A stretch of DNA of 64,000 nt from Roseovarius litoreus (GTDB lineage: Bacteria > Pseudomonadota > Alphaproteobacteria > Rhodobacterales > Rhodobacteraceae): assembly GCF_900142765.1 (NCBI RefSeq), contig NZ_FRCB01000007.1, positions 62,001 through 126,000 of the forward strand. The letters are read 5' to 3'. Below are positions 19,896 to 29,585 of this stretch, piece by piece; within the stretch, counting starts at the first letter, position 1; each line of letters starts with the position of its first letter. The translations under genes and the position numbers were made by a program. The notes under the pieces were generated by a model. That model did not search any database, was not told the DNA's origin, and was given only the letters and a program-made list of their open reading frames with translations.

Positions 19896-20417
19896 TCAGG
19901 GATAAAGCGCGATCCGGGCGATGGCGATATCGGCCTGAAACGCGCGCCCGATGGCGACGATGCCGATGCGGCGCAGCGTGGCGGGATCGAAGGGCGCATC
20001 GACGCGGTGGGGGGTGACATCCGAGAAGGGCAGGCGCAGCGTGCTCCATTGTGCAGGGGCGGTGAAGGCAAGGCGGTAGGATTGCCAGGGGCGGATCACA
20101 TCGGCGGTGCGCAGATGCAGGTTGTAGCTTTGGTCATTGCCGAAAACATCAAGCTCGACCCCGGTGAAGGCGCGCGCATCGAGCGCAGAGCCATCAGGGC
20201 GCAGATCAAGCGCCATTTGTAGAAAGCCGCCGTTGTTTTCAAGGCTGACCGATCCGCTGAGGCGCAAGGCCATGCGCCCGTCCAGCGTGGTGCGGGTGAG
20301 GGTCCCGTCCGAGACGCCGCCCATCACGCGGTCCGACACCAGCTCCCATGTGGTGCCGAGCGGGGTGCGGGGTGCGGGGCAGGAGAGATCGTCGAGAATG
20401 AGGGGGTGCGCGGTCAT
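19896..20417 (-). CDS. CIA30 family protein
   Basis: This is a 173-residue protein with the CIA30 (complex I intermediate-associated protein 30) pattern. WELVSDRVMGGVSDGTL lies near residue 23, NNGGFLQMALDL near 59 and TGVELDVFGNDQSYNLHLRT near 83. The C-terminal part (RIGIVAIGRAFQADIAIARI) forms the end of a galactose-binding-like jelly roll. The bacterial role is unknown, and the mitochondrial name is historical. It lies 49 bases upstream of the nitrile hydratase genes on the same strand, with no clear functional link. Confidence 0.8.
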   Translation of the reverse strand: MTAHPLILDDLSCPAPRTPLGTTWELVSDRVMGGVSDGTLTRTTLDGRMALRLSGSVSLENNGGFLQMALDLRPDGSALDARAFTGVELDVFGNDQSYNLHLRTADVIRPWQSYRLAFTAPAQWSTLRLPFSDVTPHRVDAPFDPATLRRIGIVAIGRAFQADIAIARIALYP

Positions 20418-20472
20418 GCCGGCAAGGTAGGGCCCGGGCGCGGCCCTGTCCATCTTCGGATCATCCGCGGTG

Positions 20473-21558
20473 TCAGGGGGTGGCATCCTCGTCGGTGTCG
20501 GAGGGTTTGATGAGGGTCAGCTCGCCCGCCGCCTCGAGCCGGCGGATAGCGTTGATGACCTGGGTCATCGCGGCTTCGGCATCGCGGGGTTTGACGCTGC
20601 CCAATTCCTCGATCTCGTCGCGCAGGGCGTCGGCCATGCGTTTTGACATGTTGTCGAGGATGAAATCCGCGACGCCCGAGAGATCGGCGGCCATGTCGCC
20701 CTTGAGCGCGCCCGAAAGGGCGGTGACCAGCAGTTTCTGATCCACTTCGCGGGTGACGCGGGGGATATCCATCGGGGCGACCCGTTCGGGGATGTGCACG
20801 AAGGTGAAGATCGCCTTGCGCACCAGCCGGGCGAAATCCTGATCGGTTTCGTCCAGCCCGGTCAGCAGGTTGTCGCGCGTGGCGGCGGCCGAGACGTTGA
20901 GGATCGCGCCGACCCGTTCCACCGGCCCGTCATCGAAGGCGGTTTCGGGCACATCATGCAGTTGCGCGGCCAGCGCAAGGCCGATCCGGTCCACCGCGGC
21001 GGGCGTCACGGCGCCGGTGCGCGACACGGCACAGGTGATGCGACGGGCCTGATCGCCGGGCAGGCGCCCCAGGAGATCGGCGGCGCGTTCGACATCGAGT
21101 TTCGACAGCATGACGGCGGCCACCTCGATGCTTTCGCGACCGAGAATGCCCAGCAGATCATCGGGGCTGGCGGCGCGGACCTGTTCCCAAGGGTCGCCGA
21201 ATTGCCGCACGCCGGCTTCCTTTCTGAGGCGGGCGGCGGTTTGCGGGCTGATCCGGCCATCGAGCGCCGAGAGCGCCCCGGCCACGCCGCGCGGAAAGGT
21301 CAGGCCCATCGCCTCAAGCTCGGCCGCGAATTCGGCGACCACATCGGCGAGCGTGCTGCGGTCGACATAGCGCATGGTGCCCATCTGGGTGGTCAATGTG
21401 GCCTGCAGCGCATCGGGCAGATCGGTGAGCGGCACATCGGCGCCTTCATTGAGCAGGAATCGCACGATGATCGCAGCCTTCTGCGCCTTGGTCAGGCGCG
21501 CGGCGGCGGGCCGTGCCGCACGCGGCGGCGAGAGGCGCGCAAGCTGTGTCTGGGTCAT
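20473..21558 (-). CDS. fliG: Flagellar motor switch protein FliG
   Basis: This 361-residue protein matches FliG of the C-ring that sets motor torque and rotation. The N-terminal domain begins LTKAQKAAIIVRFLLNEG, and ARM-like middle repeats include LLGILGRESIEVAAVMLSKL near residue 130. The C-terminal part has VDQKLLVTALSG and FILDNMSKRMADALRDEIE near 300, matching the charged torque helix. No other flagellar gene is within the window. It could work with a distant flagellar cluster or be a second copy. Confidence 0.88.
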   Translation of the reverse strand: MTQTQLARLSPPRAARPAAARLTKAQKAAIIVRFLLNEGADVPLTDLPDALQATLTTQMGTMRYVDRSTLADVVAEFAAELEAMGLTFPRGVAGALSALDGRISPQTAARLRKEAGVRQFGDPWEQVRAASPDDLLGILGRESIEVAAVMLSKLDVERAADLLGRLPGDQARRITCAVSRTGAVTPAAVDRIGLALAAQLHDVPETAFDDGPVERVGAILNVSAAATRDNLLTGLDETDQDFARLVRKAIFTFVHIPERVAPMDIPRVTREVDQKLLVTALSGALKGDMAADLSGVADFILDNMSKRMADALRDEIEELGSVKPRDAEAAMTQVINAIRRLEAAGELTLIKPSDTDEDATP

Positions 21559-21655
21559 CCGCCTGTCCCCCGTTCAGGTCAATGGCTGAAGCCTAGATAC
21601 AAGGGATGAAGAAAGGGCTAAGGCAGGCCGAATTCGAAGGGGGATGCGCCCGTAT

Positions 21656-21680
21656 GAAACGGGGCGCCGCAGGGCGCCCC
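21656..21680 (-). terminator. Terminator of the small secreted peptide gene
   Basis: On the reverse strand GGGGCGCC and GGCGCCCC pair around a CTGC loop and are followed by GTTTCAT. It lies about 30 bases past the stop of the 53-residue gene and 100 bases upstream of fliG. Confidence 0.7.
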
Positions 21681-21708
21681 GGACAGGTTCGGAATTGATG
21701 ATTGCCGG

Positions 21709-21870
21709 TCAGCTTGTGGTCTGGGGCACGCAGGTTTTGGTTGCGCTGTCCCAGGTCGCGCCATCGGCGCAGGACATGGCCTGCTGCTCATGCTTGCCGC
21801 ATCCGGCCTGCACGGACATGGCCGAGGCAAGCGTGAGGGCGGCGGTGGTCAGAACGATCTTCGCTTTCAT
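21709..21870 (-). CDS. Small secreted cysteine-containing protein
   Basis: This is a 53-residue precursor with a clean signal peptide (KAKIVLTTAALTLASAMSVQA, cut before GCGK). The mature part is about 31 residues with three cysteines. Its tail CADGATWDSATKTCVP recalls one repeat of chitin-binding type-2 (CBM14) domains, but is too short to assign. ATG 21870 has AGGAGAG at the right distance. It lies downstream of purB on the same strand but is separated from it by a terminator-like hairpin, and it has its own terminator. Confidence 0.7.
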   Translation of the reverse strand: MKAKIVLTTAALTLASAMSVQAGCGKHEQQAMSCADGATWDSATKTCVPQTTS

Positions 21871-21911
21871 CTTACATCTCTCCTGTTGCACTCAACCAGA
21901 GGATAGCACGA

Positions 21912-21927
21912 GTTTGCCGTTCGGCAA
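21912..21927. promoter_or_regulatory. Short perfect inverted repeat upstream of the small peptide gene
   Basis: TTTGCCG and CGGCAAA pair with a 2-base centre, 42 bases before the start of the small secreted peptide gene. It could be an operator or a small terminator for readthrough from purB. Confidence 0.35.
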
Positions 21928-21953
21928 AATCCGGAATCGCGCCGGACGCGCGA

Positions 21954-21977
21954 AGGGCGGCCCAAGCGAGCCGCCCT
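21954..21977 (-). terminator. Terminator-like hairpin after purB
   Basis: AGGGCGGC and GCCGCCCT pair around an 8-base loop, about 32 bases past the purB stop. On the reverse strand it is followed by TTCGCG, so the T tract is poor. Confidence 0.6.
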
Positions 21978-22008
21978 GCCTGAAAATCGGGCAAACGGGA
22001 TGGGATCG

Positions 22009-23316
22009 TCAGCTCTCGCCGAAGACGCGCGCGAAAATCGTATCAACATGCTTGGTGTGGTATCCGAGATCGAATTTCTCGTTGATCTCGTCCTCGGAGA
22101 GGGCGGCGCGCACCTCGTCGTCGGCCAGCAGTTCCTCGCGGAAATCGGTGCGGTGATCCCAGACCTTCATCGCGTTGCGCTGCACGAGGCGGTAGGCGTC
22201 CTCGCGGCTCACACCGGCCTGGGTCAGCGCCAGCAGCACGCGCTGCGACATCACGAGGCCGGGGAATTTATTCATGTTGTCCAGCATGTTCTGCGGATAG
22301 ACCAGCAGCTTGTCGATCACCGAGGTCAGGCGGTGCAGGGCGAAATCCAGCGTGATCGTGGTGTCGGGGCCGATATTGCGCTCGACCGAGGAATGGGAGA
22401 TGTCGCGCTCGTGCCAGAGGGCCACGTTTTCCATCGCGGGCACCACCGCCATGCGCACGAGCCGCGCCAGACCGGTGAGGTTTTCGGTCAGGACGGGGTT
22501 TTTCTTGTGCGGCATCGCCGAGGAGCCTTTTTGCCCCATGGAGAAGAATTCCGCCGCTTCGAGCACTTCGGTGCGCTGCATGTGGCGAATCTCGATGGCG
22601 ACATTCTCAATCGACGAGGCGATGACGCCAAGCGTGGCGAAGAAGGCGGCGTGGCGGTCGCGGGGGATGACCTGCGTCGAGATGGGCTCGGGCTCGAGCC
22701 CGAGCTTGGCGCAGACATGCTCTTCGACGCGGGGGTCGATATTGGCGAAGGTGCCGACAGCCCCCGAGATGGCGCCGGTGGCGATCTCGGCGCGGGCCTG
22801 TTGCAGGCGGCGCTTGTTGCGGTCCATCTCGGCGTAGAAGCGCGCGAAGGTCAGGCCCATGGTGGTGGGCTCGGCATGGATGCCGTGGCTTCGGCCGATG
22901 CGCACGGTATCCTTGTGCTCGAACGCGCGGCGCTTGAGGGCGGCCAGAAGCCCGTCCATATCGGCCAGAAGGATATCGGCGGCGCGGGTGAGCTGCACGT
23001 TGAAGCAGGTGTCGAGCACATCCGAGGAGGTCATGCCCTGATGGACGAAACGCGCCTCGTCGCTGCCGACATGTTCGGCCAGATGGGTCAGGAAGGCGAT
23101 GACGTCATGCTTGGTTTCGGCCTCGATTTCGTCGATGCGGGCCACGTCGAATTCCACGTCCTTGGCTTTCCACACCGCGTCGGCATTGGCACGGGGGATC
23201 ACGCCCAGATCGGCCATGGCGTCGCAGGCATGGGCCTCGATCTCGAACCAGATGCGGAACTTGGTTTCGGGCGACCAGATGGCGACCATGTCGGGGCGGG
23301 AATAGCGGGGAATCAT
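22009..23316 (-). CDS. purB: Adenylosuccinate lyase
   Basis: This 435-residue enzyme of the fumarase/aspartase superfamily cleaves SAICAR and adenylosuccinate in purine synthesis. The signature loop [14 protein letters not shown] lies near residue 263. [12 protein letters not shown] near 88 and [14 protein letters not shown] near 140 carry catalytic histidines. ATG 23316 gives the normal start [10 protein letters not shown]; a longer upstream frame is not needed. The gene is divergent from the DUF6314 gene. Confidence 0.96.
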   Translation of the reverse strand: MIPRYSRPDMVAIWSPETKFRIWFEIEAHACDAMADLGVIPRANADAVWKAKDVEFDVARIDEIEAETKHDVIAFLTHLAEHVGSDEARFVHQGMTSSDVLDTCFNVQLTRAADILLADMDGLLAALKRRAFEHKDTVRIGRSHGIHAEPTTMGLTFARFYAEMDRNKRRLQQARAEIATGAISGAVGTFANIDPRVEEHVCAKLGLEPEPISTQVIPRDRHAAFFATLGVIASSIENVAIEIRHMQRTEVLEAAEFFSMGQKGSSAMPHKKNPVLTENLTGLARLVRMAVVPAMENVALWHERDISHSSVERNIGPDTTITLDFALHRLTSVIDKLLVYPQNMLDNMNKFPGLVMSQRVLLALTQAGVSREDAYRLVQRNAMKVWDHRTDFREELLADDEVRAALSEDEINEKFDLGYHTKHVDTIFARVFGES

Positions 23317-23386
23317 GTGACGGGCCTTTGCGTATCCTGTAACGGTTGTCGCGGGTTTAGACGGATGGGCGCCACGCGGCAAGCAG

Positions 23387-23851
23387 ATGGCGGAGGATGG
23401 CAAGCGATTGACCGGGCAGATGACGGATGAAGCGCCGAAGGGCCGCGCGCGCAGGCTGGCCGATTTCGAGGGCCGCTGGCACATGACGCGCCATATCGTG
23501 CAGGCGGACGGGCCGGAGGCCCGGCTGGCGGGCATGGCCACATGGCGCGCGGTGCCCGAGGGGCTCTTGTGCGAGGAGGCGGGACGGCTGCAGATCGGTG
23601 ACCAGCCGGCGGTCGAGGCGCGGCGCAGCTATCTTTGGCGCGACGATCTGACGGTGTGGTTCGAGGATGGGCGGTTCTTTCACCAGGTGCCGCTTTGGGG
23701 CGGCGAGACCGGGCATTGGTGCGATCCCGATCAGTATGACGGGTGTTACGCGTTCGACGCCTGGCCCGTCTGGCAGGTTGTCTGGCAGGTGAAAGGCCCG
23801 CGCAAGGGTTACCGCATGCGCACCGAGTATCGCCGCGCATCGGGTGGTTAG
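23387..23851 (+). CDS. DUF6314 family protein
   Basis: This is a soluble protein of up to 154 residues. Its core runs from DFEGRWHMTRHI near residue 27 through LCEEAGRLQIGD, a tryptophan-rich W-x-W pattern (YLWRDDLTVWFEDGRFF), CDPDQYDGCY and VWQVVWQVKGPRKGYRMRTEY. This order of motifs matches DUF6314, a small lipocalin-like family of unknown function. ATG 23387 is the longest start; ATG 23420 would give a tighter fit to the domain. It is followed by paired A/T-rich hairpins and the DUF3445 gene. Confidence 0.7.
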   Translation: MAEDGKRLTGQMTDEAPKGRARRLADFEGRWHMTRHIVQADGPEARLAGMATWRAVPEGLLCEEAGRLQIGDQPAVEARRSYLWRDDLTVWFEDGRFFHQVPLWGGETGHWCDPDQYDGCYAFDAWPVWQVVWQVKGPRKGYRMRTEYRRASGG

Positions 23852-23897
23852 AAAATTCGCGAATTTTCGTGGGGGGCGATTTTTCTGCGAAAAATCG
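23851..23897. repeat. Two adjacent A/T-rich hairpins (18-bp palindrome plus 9-bp stem)
   Basis: GAAAATTCGCGAATTTTC (23851–23868) is a perfect palindrome that starts at the last base of the DUF6314 stop. CGATTTTTC-TGC-GAAAAATCG (23877–23897) follows. This is the second of three such paired structures in the window. Neither is followed by a T run. Confidence 0.7.
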
Positions 23898-23936
23898 GCT
23901 GGTCTTTTGGGGGGTGGTGTTTCTAAACATGCGGGC

Positions 23937-24686
23937 ATGACAGGCATATTCCAGACCCGACTGCCCTATGATGCCATGGCGCCGCGCCCCTTGCCGGGGA
24001 TCCAGCCGCTTGATCCCGCGACATGGTTGCAGGTGGACGACGCTTTTGCCGCGCAGATGGCCGAGCGTGCCCGGCTGTTGCGCGATCGGCGCGATGATGT
24101 GCTGGCCCTGCGCCCCGAGGGGCACGCGGCGGCGGATGAGCTTTTGCAATATGTACTGGACTGGTTGGCAAAACATGGCGAGGGTTACAGTATTTCTGCA
24201 AAAGAAGTGACGCGACCGGATGGCGCGCGGATCCCGCTGGACCGGGATGATCCGATGGGTACGCTGGGGCATCTGGTGCAGGAAGACCTGTGCCTGATGG
24301 AAAAGCGGGGCGATGAGCATGTGCTGACCGCGGCGGTGCTGTGTTTTCCGGCAAGCTGGCGGCTGGCGGACAAGATCGGCCGGGCGCTCACCGCCATCCA
24401 CGTCCCGGTGCCGGAATATGACGAGGGTCTCGCGCGGCGGGTGCAGCGCCTGTTCGACGGGGTGCAGGTGGATCGGCCCTTGTGGCGGTTCAACGCGCTG
24501 CGCTATGCGCGGCCCGACCTTTTCCAGCCGCGCTCGCGCATCGCGCCAAAGGATCTGGCCGAGGCGGATGCGCGCTATCCCTATCTGCGCTCGGAGCGGC
24601 AATGCGTGTTGCGCCTGCCCGAGACGCGGGCCTGCGTGTTCTCGATCCATACCTACATGCTGCAGGTGGGGGAGGAACCGGGCTGA
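23937..24686 (+). CDS. DUF3445 (heme-dependent oxidative N-demethylase-like) protein
   Basis: This is a 249-residue protein. Typical family features are the N-terminal MxPRPLPGIxPLD-type segment (APRPLPGIQPLDPATWL near residue 17), EDLCLMEKR near 116, CFPASWRLADKIGRAL near 138 with the IHxPVPEY motif, and the C-terminal RSERQCVLRLPETRACVFSIH near 220. Members of DUF3445 include a heme-dependent oxidative N-demethylase, but the substrate here is unknown. ATG 23937 precedes a hydrophilic start and matches family length. Confidence 0.75.
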   Translation: MTGIFQTRLPYDAMAPRPLPGIQPLDPATWLQVDDAFAAQMAERARLLRDRRDDVLALRPEGHAAADELLQYVLDWLAKHGEGYSISAKEVTRPDGARIPLDRDDPMGTLGHLVQEDLCLMEKRGDEHVLTAAVLCFPASWRLADKIGRALTAIHVPVPEYDEGLARRVQRLFDGVQVDRPLWRFNALRYARPDLFQPRSRIAPKDLAEADARYPYLRSERQCVLRLPETRACVFSIHTYMLQVGEEPG

Positions 24687-24695
24687 TCCGAGGGG

Positions 24696-25433
24696 TCAGG
24701 TCGACAGGGGCGCCATGTCGCGCAGCATCGTGTAGACGAACATGAAGGCCCCCACGGGCGGCACGTAGAGCATCATGGTGAGGGCCAGCGCGTGAATGGT
24801 CAGGCGCATCGGTTTCGTGGGCTCCGCACGCTGGCCCAGCCAGTGCGTCAGGGCGGCGGCGGGGGGCTGCATGGGCAGCGCGTCGATCCCGCGCTCGTCG
24901 TATTCGTACATCGTGTCGTCCCGTCCCGAGATGTCCCGGGTGCCCACGAGCCTGTCGCAGCCCGGCTCCGGCTCGGGCGTTGGCCTGACCGGCGGCGCGG
25001 TGTCACAGGGCGTATGCGCGGTGTCGCGCAGCAGATCGAAGAGCGAGTCGATCAGGTCCGGACCGACCTGCGCATGTGCTTCGCCGCGCATCACGGATCG
25101 GGGGGGCAGGACCTCCTGCATCCGCTCGGCGATCTGATCGGCGATCTGGCGGAAGGACGAGATGATGAAGGGGGGCTGGCGGTCCTGATTGGTTGGACCG
25201 ACGGCTGCGATCACGTGCCAGGCGCCATCATCCTCGTCGGGTGGCAGCCAGCCAAGGGCCACGCGCACGTAGTCGCGTTCGATCACCGCGATATCGTCGC
25301 AATCCCAGATCAGAGCCCGTGTCTGGGCGTCGACGAGGTGGAATGCGAGGTCGAACTCCTCGACGATATCGTGGAAGTCCATGCGCGGACATGCGCCATA
25401 CTCGAAACCGACAACATATCCTTGGGTCTGCAT
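24696..25433 (-). CDS. Uncharacterised protein with C-terminal membrane anchor
   Basis: I do not recognise this 245-residue protein. The N-terminal 120 residues look folded, with FEYGACPRMDFHDIVEEFDL near residue 9 and LIWDCDDIAVIERDYVRVAL near 40. A proline-rich linker follows (TAPPVRPTPEPEPG near 156). The end has one membrane helix (LTIHALALTMMLYVPPVGAFMFVY) and a short tail. The layout is like the gene at 26529 but the sequences are not obviously alike. ATG 25433 has GGGGGAT at a good distance; ATG 25460 is possible. It ends 10 bases from the convergent DUF3445 gene. Confidence 0.65.
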   Translation of the reverse strand: MQTQGYVVGFEYGACPRMDFHDIVEEFDLAFHLVDAQTRALIWDCDDIAVIERDYVRVALGWLPPDEDDGAWHVIAAVGPTNQDRQPPFIISSFRQIADQIAERMQEVLPPRSVMRGEAHAQVGPDLIDSLFDLLRDTAHTPCDTAPPVRPTPEPEPGCDRLVGTRDISGRDDTMYEYDERGIDALPMQPPAAALTHWLGQRAEPTKPMRLTIHALALTMMLYVPPVGAFMFVYTMLRDMAPLST

Positions 25434-25547
25434 GAGGATCCCCCCGACCTGCCCGTTCATGTATTGGTTCACGGCCGAGTAAAGCGCTCAATCATGCTGC
25501 TAAATTGATCGAAATGCGGCAGAAAGGTGACTTTCGGGGGAGACGGG

Positions 25548-26372
25548 TCAGGGCCGGTCGATCCGCGCGGCCATGATCGCGATCGCCTTTTGGTAGACGC
25601 CTGCGGCGTTCCATTGCTGGATCACGCGGAAATTGGGCTCGCCCTCCTGATAGCCCGCGCCGGGTTGCCAGCCTTTCTGGCGCAGGAAATTGGCGGTCGA
25701 GGCGAGCGCATCGGCGAGATTGTAGAGGTCGACACGCCCGTCGCCATTGGCATCGACGCCGTAGGTGAGCGCGTTGCCGGGCAGGAACTGGGTGTGGCCG
25801 AGCTCGCCGTGTTTGGCGCCGCGTGTGTCGGCAGTGATCGTGCCGCGATCCACCAGTTTGAGCGCGCCGATGGCGTGGGGGATGAAGAAGTCGGAGCGGC
25901 GGCAATCATAGGCCAGCGTGGTGATGGCCGAGACCACGGCGCTGTCGCCCATGAAGCCGCCAAAGCCGGTTTCCATGCCGTGAATGGCGATCAGCACGCC
26001 CGCAGGCACGCCGTATTGACGCTCCAGCGCGTCATAGAACGCGGCGTCGCGGGCCTTGCGTTTGCGCCCTTGGGCGATGATCGTCTCGGCGCCGCGGACC
26101 TGCATGAACTTCTCGAGCGTGTAGCGGAAGCTTTTCTGGTTGCGGTCGGCGGCGATGGTGCGGCTGGCATATTGGGCGCCGGCAAGGGCGCGAAGGCCGG
26201 GCTGGCCCACCCCGGCGCGCGCGGCTTCGGCGGCGAAGGCGGATTTCCAGGCGGCGAAGCCCGCGCCGTCATTGCCGCAGGCTGCGGCCTGAGCGGGCAG
26301 GGGGGCGAAGAGCGCAAGGCTGCACAGACCGAGCGGAGCCAGAAGGCGGATCATCAGAGGGCGGGTTGGCAT
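25548..26372 (-). CDS. MltB-family lytic murein transglycosylase
   Basis: This 274-residue protein is exported by a signal peptide (MIRLLAPLGLCSLALFAPLPAQA). It has the SLT_2/MltB fold pattern: LIAIHGMETGFGGFMGD with the catalytic Glu near residue 130, then GELGHTQFLPGNAL near 190 and GVDANGDGRVDLYNLADALAS near 208. It cleaves peptidoglycan between MurNAc and GlcNAc to give anhydro ends. The start is ATG 26372; ATG 26354 is an alternative. No lipobox cysteine is seen, so it is probably periplasmic and soluble. It lies between two unknown membrane-anchored genes on the same strand. Confidence 0.9.
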   Translation of the reverse strand: MPTRPLMIRLLAPLGLCSLALFAPLPAQAAACGNDGAGFAAWKSAFAAEAARAGVGQPGLRALAGAQYASRTIAADRNQKSFRYTLEKFMQVRGAETIIAQGRKRKARDAAFYDALERQYGVPAGVLIAIHGMETGFGGFMGDSAVVSAITTLAYDCRRSDFFIPHAIGALKLVDRGTITADTRGAKHGELGHTQFLPGNALTYGVDANGDGRVDLYNLADALASTANFLRQKGWQPGAGYQEGEPNFRVIQQWNAAGVYQKAIAIMAARIDRP

Positions 26373-26528
26373 GACATCCTCGGGACAAAACGGACCAAGT
26401 GAAAGCTTAGCGGAGCATCGGCTGTCCACAAAGCCAAAATCAAGGAGCGCACAGGGCGGTGCAGCCCGGAGGCCAAAGGCGGACCGCGTGCAAGGATGGA
26501 ACGGAGCAGTGCATTTTCGAGAAACGCT

Positions 26529-27344
26529 TCAGAACAGAAGCGATTGCACCGCGCTCATCGCCTGGGCCGTGGTGCCATAGGTCTGAAAGGCGATGAAGGG
26601 TCCGGTGAGAGCCGCCGTCTGTGAGGCGAGGCGGGGGTTTTCACCCTTGATGACGGTGATCAGCAGAAGTGCCAGCCCAACGGGCAGCGCCAGAAGGACC
26701 ACGGCATAAGTCATCAGCCACGCAGAAAGGCGCTGCAGGTCGCTGATGGGTCGGATCACCTGTCGGGCCTGAGGGGCATTGTCCTCGGCGTCGATGCGGC
26801 ACAGGAAGTCGCGCAAGTCCTGCCGGGTCGCCTCGGGCGGGGCTGTGGGCTTGGCGAGAGGGTGAAGGCCGGGATCGGGCGCGGGATCGACGCGCGGAGC
26901 GGTGGTGCTGATCCGGGGCAGATTGGCGGTGATGAGATCGAAGTCACCGCGCGACATCAGGCGGGTGTCGCCGACCCACCGGATGTGATCGGCATGAAGC
27001 AGGCCATGCAGCGCCTTGAGCACATGGGTCACCACCATATCGTGGCTCAAGCCGGAGGGATCGGTGCCGAAAGGCGCGCAAGACGCGGTCAACGAAAGCT
27101 CGAGGCTGATGCCCGGCTGCGGAGATGCGTGCTCTGGCGTGGTTTCGGGCCTTGTCCGCAGACGCATCACGTGCCGGGATGTGGCGATTTGCGCCGTCCC
27201 GTCAGACAGGATGCGCAGACCGGAGGGTGTGTGCCCCAGGCTGTCGAGCGTCGCGGCGGCATGCCGCGCGCTGCGCGTCATGTCGATCTCGCGATCGCTG
27301 GAAAACACCAGCCCCGCGGTCAGCCGGGAAATCTGCTTCGTCAT
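26529..27344 (-). CDS. Uncharacterised protein with C-terminal membrane segments
   Basis: I do not recognise this 271-residue protein. Residues 1–130 form a mixed domain (ATLDSLGHTPSGLRILSDGT and GLSHDMVVTHVLKALHGLL can be seen). A proline-rich stretch near 155–175 and a short helical part (DLRDFLCRIDAED) follow. One strong membrane helix (WLMTYAVVLLALPVGLALLL) and perhaps a second precede the end QAMSAVQSLLF. ATG 27344 was chosen; ATG 27404 would add 20 residues. Its layout mirrors the protein at 24696, on the other side of the transglycosylase. Confidence 0.6.
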   Translation of the reverse strand: MTKQISRLTAGLVFSSDREIDMTRSARHAAATLDSLGHTPSGLRILSDGTAQIATSRHVMRLRTRPETTPEHASPQPGISLELSLTASCAPFGTDPSGLSHDMVVTHVLKALHGLLHADHIRWVGDTRLMSRGDFDLITANLPRISTTAPRVDPAPDPGLHPLAKPTAPPEATRQDLRDFLCRIDAEDNAPQARQVIRPISDLQRLSAWLMTYAVVLLALPVGLALLLITVIKGENPRLASQTAALTGPFIAFQTYGTTAQAMSAVQSLLF

Positions 27345-27530
27345 ATCGTTGCCTGTCGTTGGGGGCGCACTGCGAGGACAAGTCTGGGGTGCGATATGGG
27401 GCATGGTTTGGTTGAATTGCGAAAACATTGGGGCAATGCACACTTTTTGCGTGCATTGTTTCCGATCCGGGGATTGTCACCGGGGGGCACCGCCCGCCAG
27501 CCACGGCGCCGGGCCTTTGGGTGCAATCAC

Positions 27531-27563
27531 GAAAATGCGCCCCCTCCGGCAGAGGGGGCGCAT
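27531..27563 (-). terminator. Strong hairpin downstream of glnA
   Basis: ATGCGCCCCCTC and GAGGGGGCGCAT form a perfect 12-bp stem with a 5-base loop. On the reverse strand it is followed by TTTTCG, 58 bases past the glnA stop. On the forward strand CTTTTCA follows, so it may work both ways. A smaller GC hairpin lies at 27594–27612. Confidence 0.8.
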
Positions 27564-27620
27564 CTTTTCACTGTCCCATGATGGTGCTGCGTGATCCCGC
27601 CCGAAGGGGCGGGAACGCGA

Positions 27621-29027
27621 TCAGCAGCTGTAATACATCATGAATTCGACCGGATGGGGCGTGTGCTCGTAGGTTTCGAGCTCTTCCATCTTGAGGTCGA
27701 TGTAACCGTCGATCTGGTCTTTGGTGAAGACGTCACCGGCCAGCAGGAAGGCATGGTCGGCCTGCAGGGCTTCGAGCGCTTCGCGCAGGCTGCCGCAGAC
27801 GGTGGGGATGCCTTCGAGTTCCTCGGCGGGCAGATCGTAGAGGTTCTTGTCCATGGCTTCGCCCGGATCGATCTTGTTCTTGATGCCGTCGAGGCCGGCC
27901 ATCAACAGGGCCGAGAAGCACAGATAGGGGTTGGCCGAAGGATCGGGGAAGCGAGCTTCGACGCGCTTTGCCTTGGGCGACTCGGTCCATGGGATCCGGA
28001 CGCAGCCCGACCGGTTGCGGGCCGAATACGCGCGCAGAACCGGGGCTTCGAAGCCGGGGATCAGACGCTTGTAGGAGTTGGTGGACGGGTTGGTGAAGGC
28101 GTTGAGCGTCTTGGCGTGCTTGAGGATGCCGCCGATGAAATACAGCGCCTCCTGGCTGAGATCGGCGTATTTGTCGCCTGCGAAGAGCGGCTTGCCGTCT
28201 TTCCAGATCGACATGTTCACGTGCATGCCGGTGCCGTTGTCGCCATAGATCGGCTTGGGCATGAAGGTTGCCGACTTGCCGTAGGCCTGTGCCACGTTGT
28301 GGATCACGTATTTGTATTTCTGAAGCTCATCGGCCTGAGTGGTCAGGGTGCCGAAGACCAGGCCCAGCTCGTGCTGGCACGAGGCCACCTCGTGGTGGTG
28401 CTTGTCGACCTTCATGCCGAGGCGCTTCATGGTGCTGAGCATTTCCGAGCGGATGTCCTGACCGTCGTCGATCGGGTTCACGGGGAAATAGCCGCCCTTG
28501 ACGCCCGGACGATGGCCGGTGTTGCCCATTTCGTACTCGGTGTCGGTGTTCCACGAGGCGTCGAGCGCGTCGATTTCGTAGGAGACCTTGTTGATCTTGT
28601 TCGAGAAGCGGACGTCGTCGAACAGGAAGAATTCGGCTTCCGGACCGAAGAAGGCGGAATCGCCGATGCCCGAGGCTTTCAGATAGGCTTCGGCTTTCTG
28701 GGCGGTGCCGCGCGGGTCACGCTCGTAGGGTTCGCCGGTGTCGGGCTCGACCACCGAGCAATGCACGCAGAGGGTTTTCTCGGCATAGAACGGGTCGATA
28801 TAGGCCGACTCGGTGTCGGGCATCAGTTTCATGTCGGAGGCTTCGATCGATTTCCAACCGGCGATCGAGGAGCCGTCGAACATGAACCCTTCTTCAAGGA
28901 AGTCTTCATCGACCAGATCGGCCATCACGGTGACGTGCTGCAGCTTGCCGCGCGGGTCGGTGAAGCGGATGTCGACGTATTCAACGTCTTCTTCCTTGAT
29001 CTGCTGGAGGATTGCTTTCTGGCTCAT
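27621..29027 (-). CDS. glnA: Glutamine synthetase type I
   Basis: This 468-residue enzyme makes glutamine from glutamate, ammonia and [22 protein letters not shown] near residue 48 is the N-terminal signature, and [19 protein letters not shown] near 263 is part of the active site. The loop [11 protein letters not shown] near 394 contains the tyrosine adenylylated by GlnE in GSI-beta enzymes. ATG 29027 has AAGGGAAGAAGGCAC-type purine-rich sequence upstream. It is 45 bases downstream of glnB, so both likely share the promoter upstream of glnB. Confidence 0.97.
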   Translation of the reverse strand: MSQKAILQQIKEEDVEYVDIRFTDPRGKLQHVTVMADLVDEDFLEEGFMFDGSSIAGWKSIEASDMKLMPDTESAYIDPFYAEKTLCVHCSVVEPDTGEPYERDPRGTAQKAEAYLKASGIGDSAFFGPEAEFFLFDDVRFSNKINKVSYEIDALDASWNTDTEYEMGNTGHRPGVKGGYFPVNPIDDGQDIRSEMLSTMKRLGMKVDKHHHEVASCQHELGLVFGTLTTQADELQKYKYVIHNVAQAYGKSATFMPKPIYGDNGTGMHVNMSIWKDGKPLFAGDKYADLSQEALYFIGGILKHAKTLNAFTNPSTNSYKRLIPGFEAPVLRAYSARNRSGCVRIPWTESPKAKRVEARFPDPSANPYLCFSALLMAGLDGIKNKIDPGEAMDKNLYDLPAEELEGIPTVCGSLREALEALQADHAFLLAGDVFTKDQIDGYIDLKMEELETYEHTPHPVEFMMYYSC

Positions 29028-29072
29028 GTGCCTTCTTCCCTTTTCTGATAGTGGGTCTGTATTGGGTGTTGA

Positions 29073-29534
<462 letters not shown>

Positions 29535-29585
29535 TTAATCAAAATGCATAATTTTGCGCCGTTTTGGAAACTTGGGAGTGAGATG

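Noticed and set aside
27594..27612. Second hairpin as the main glnA terminator
   Set aside because: It overlaps the region just before the stop end and has no T run; the hairpin at 27531–27563 is a better candidate.
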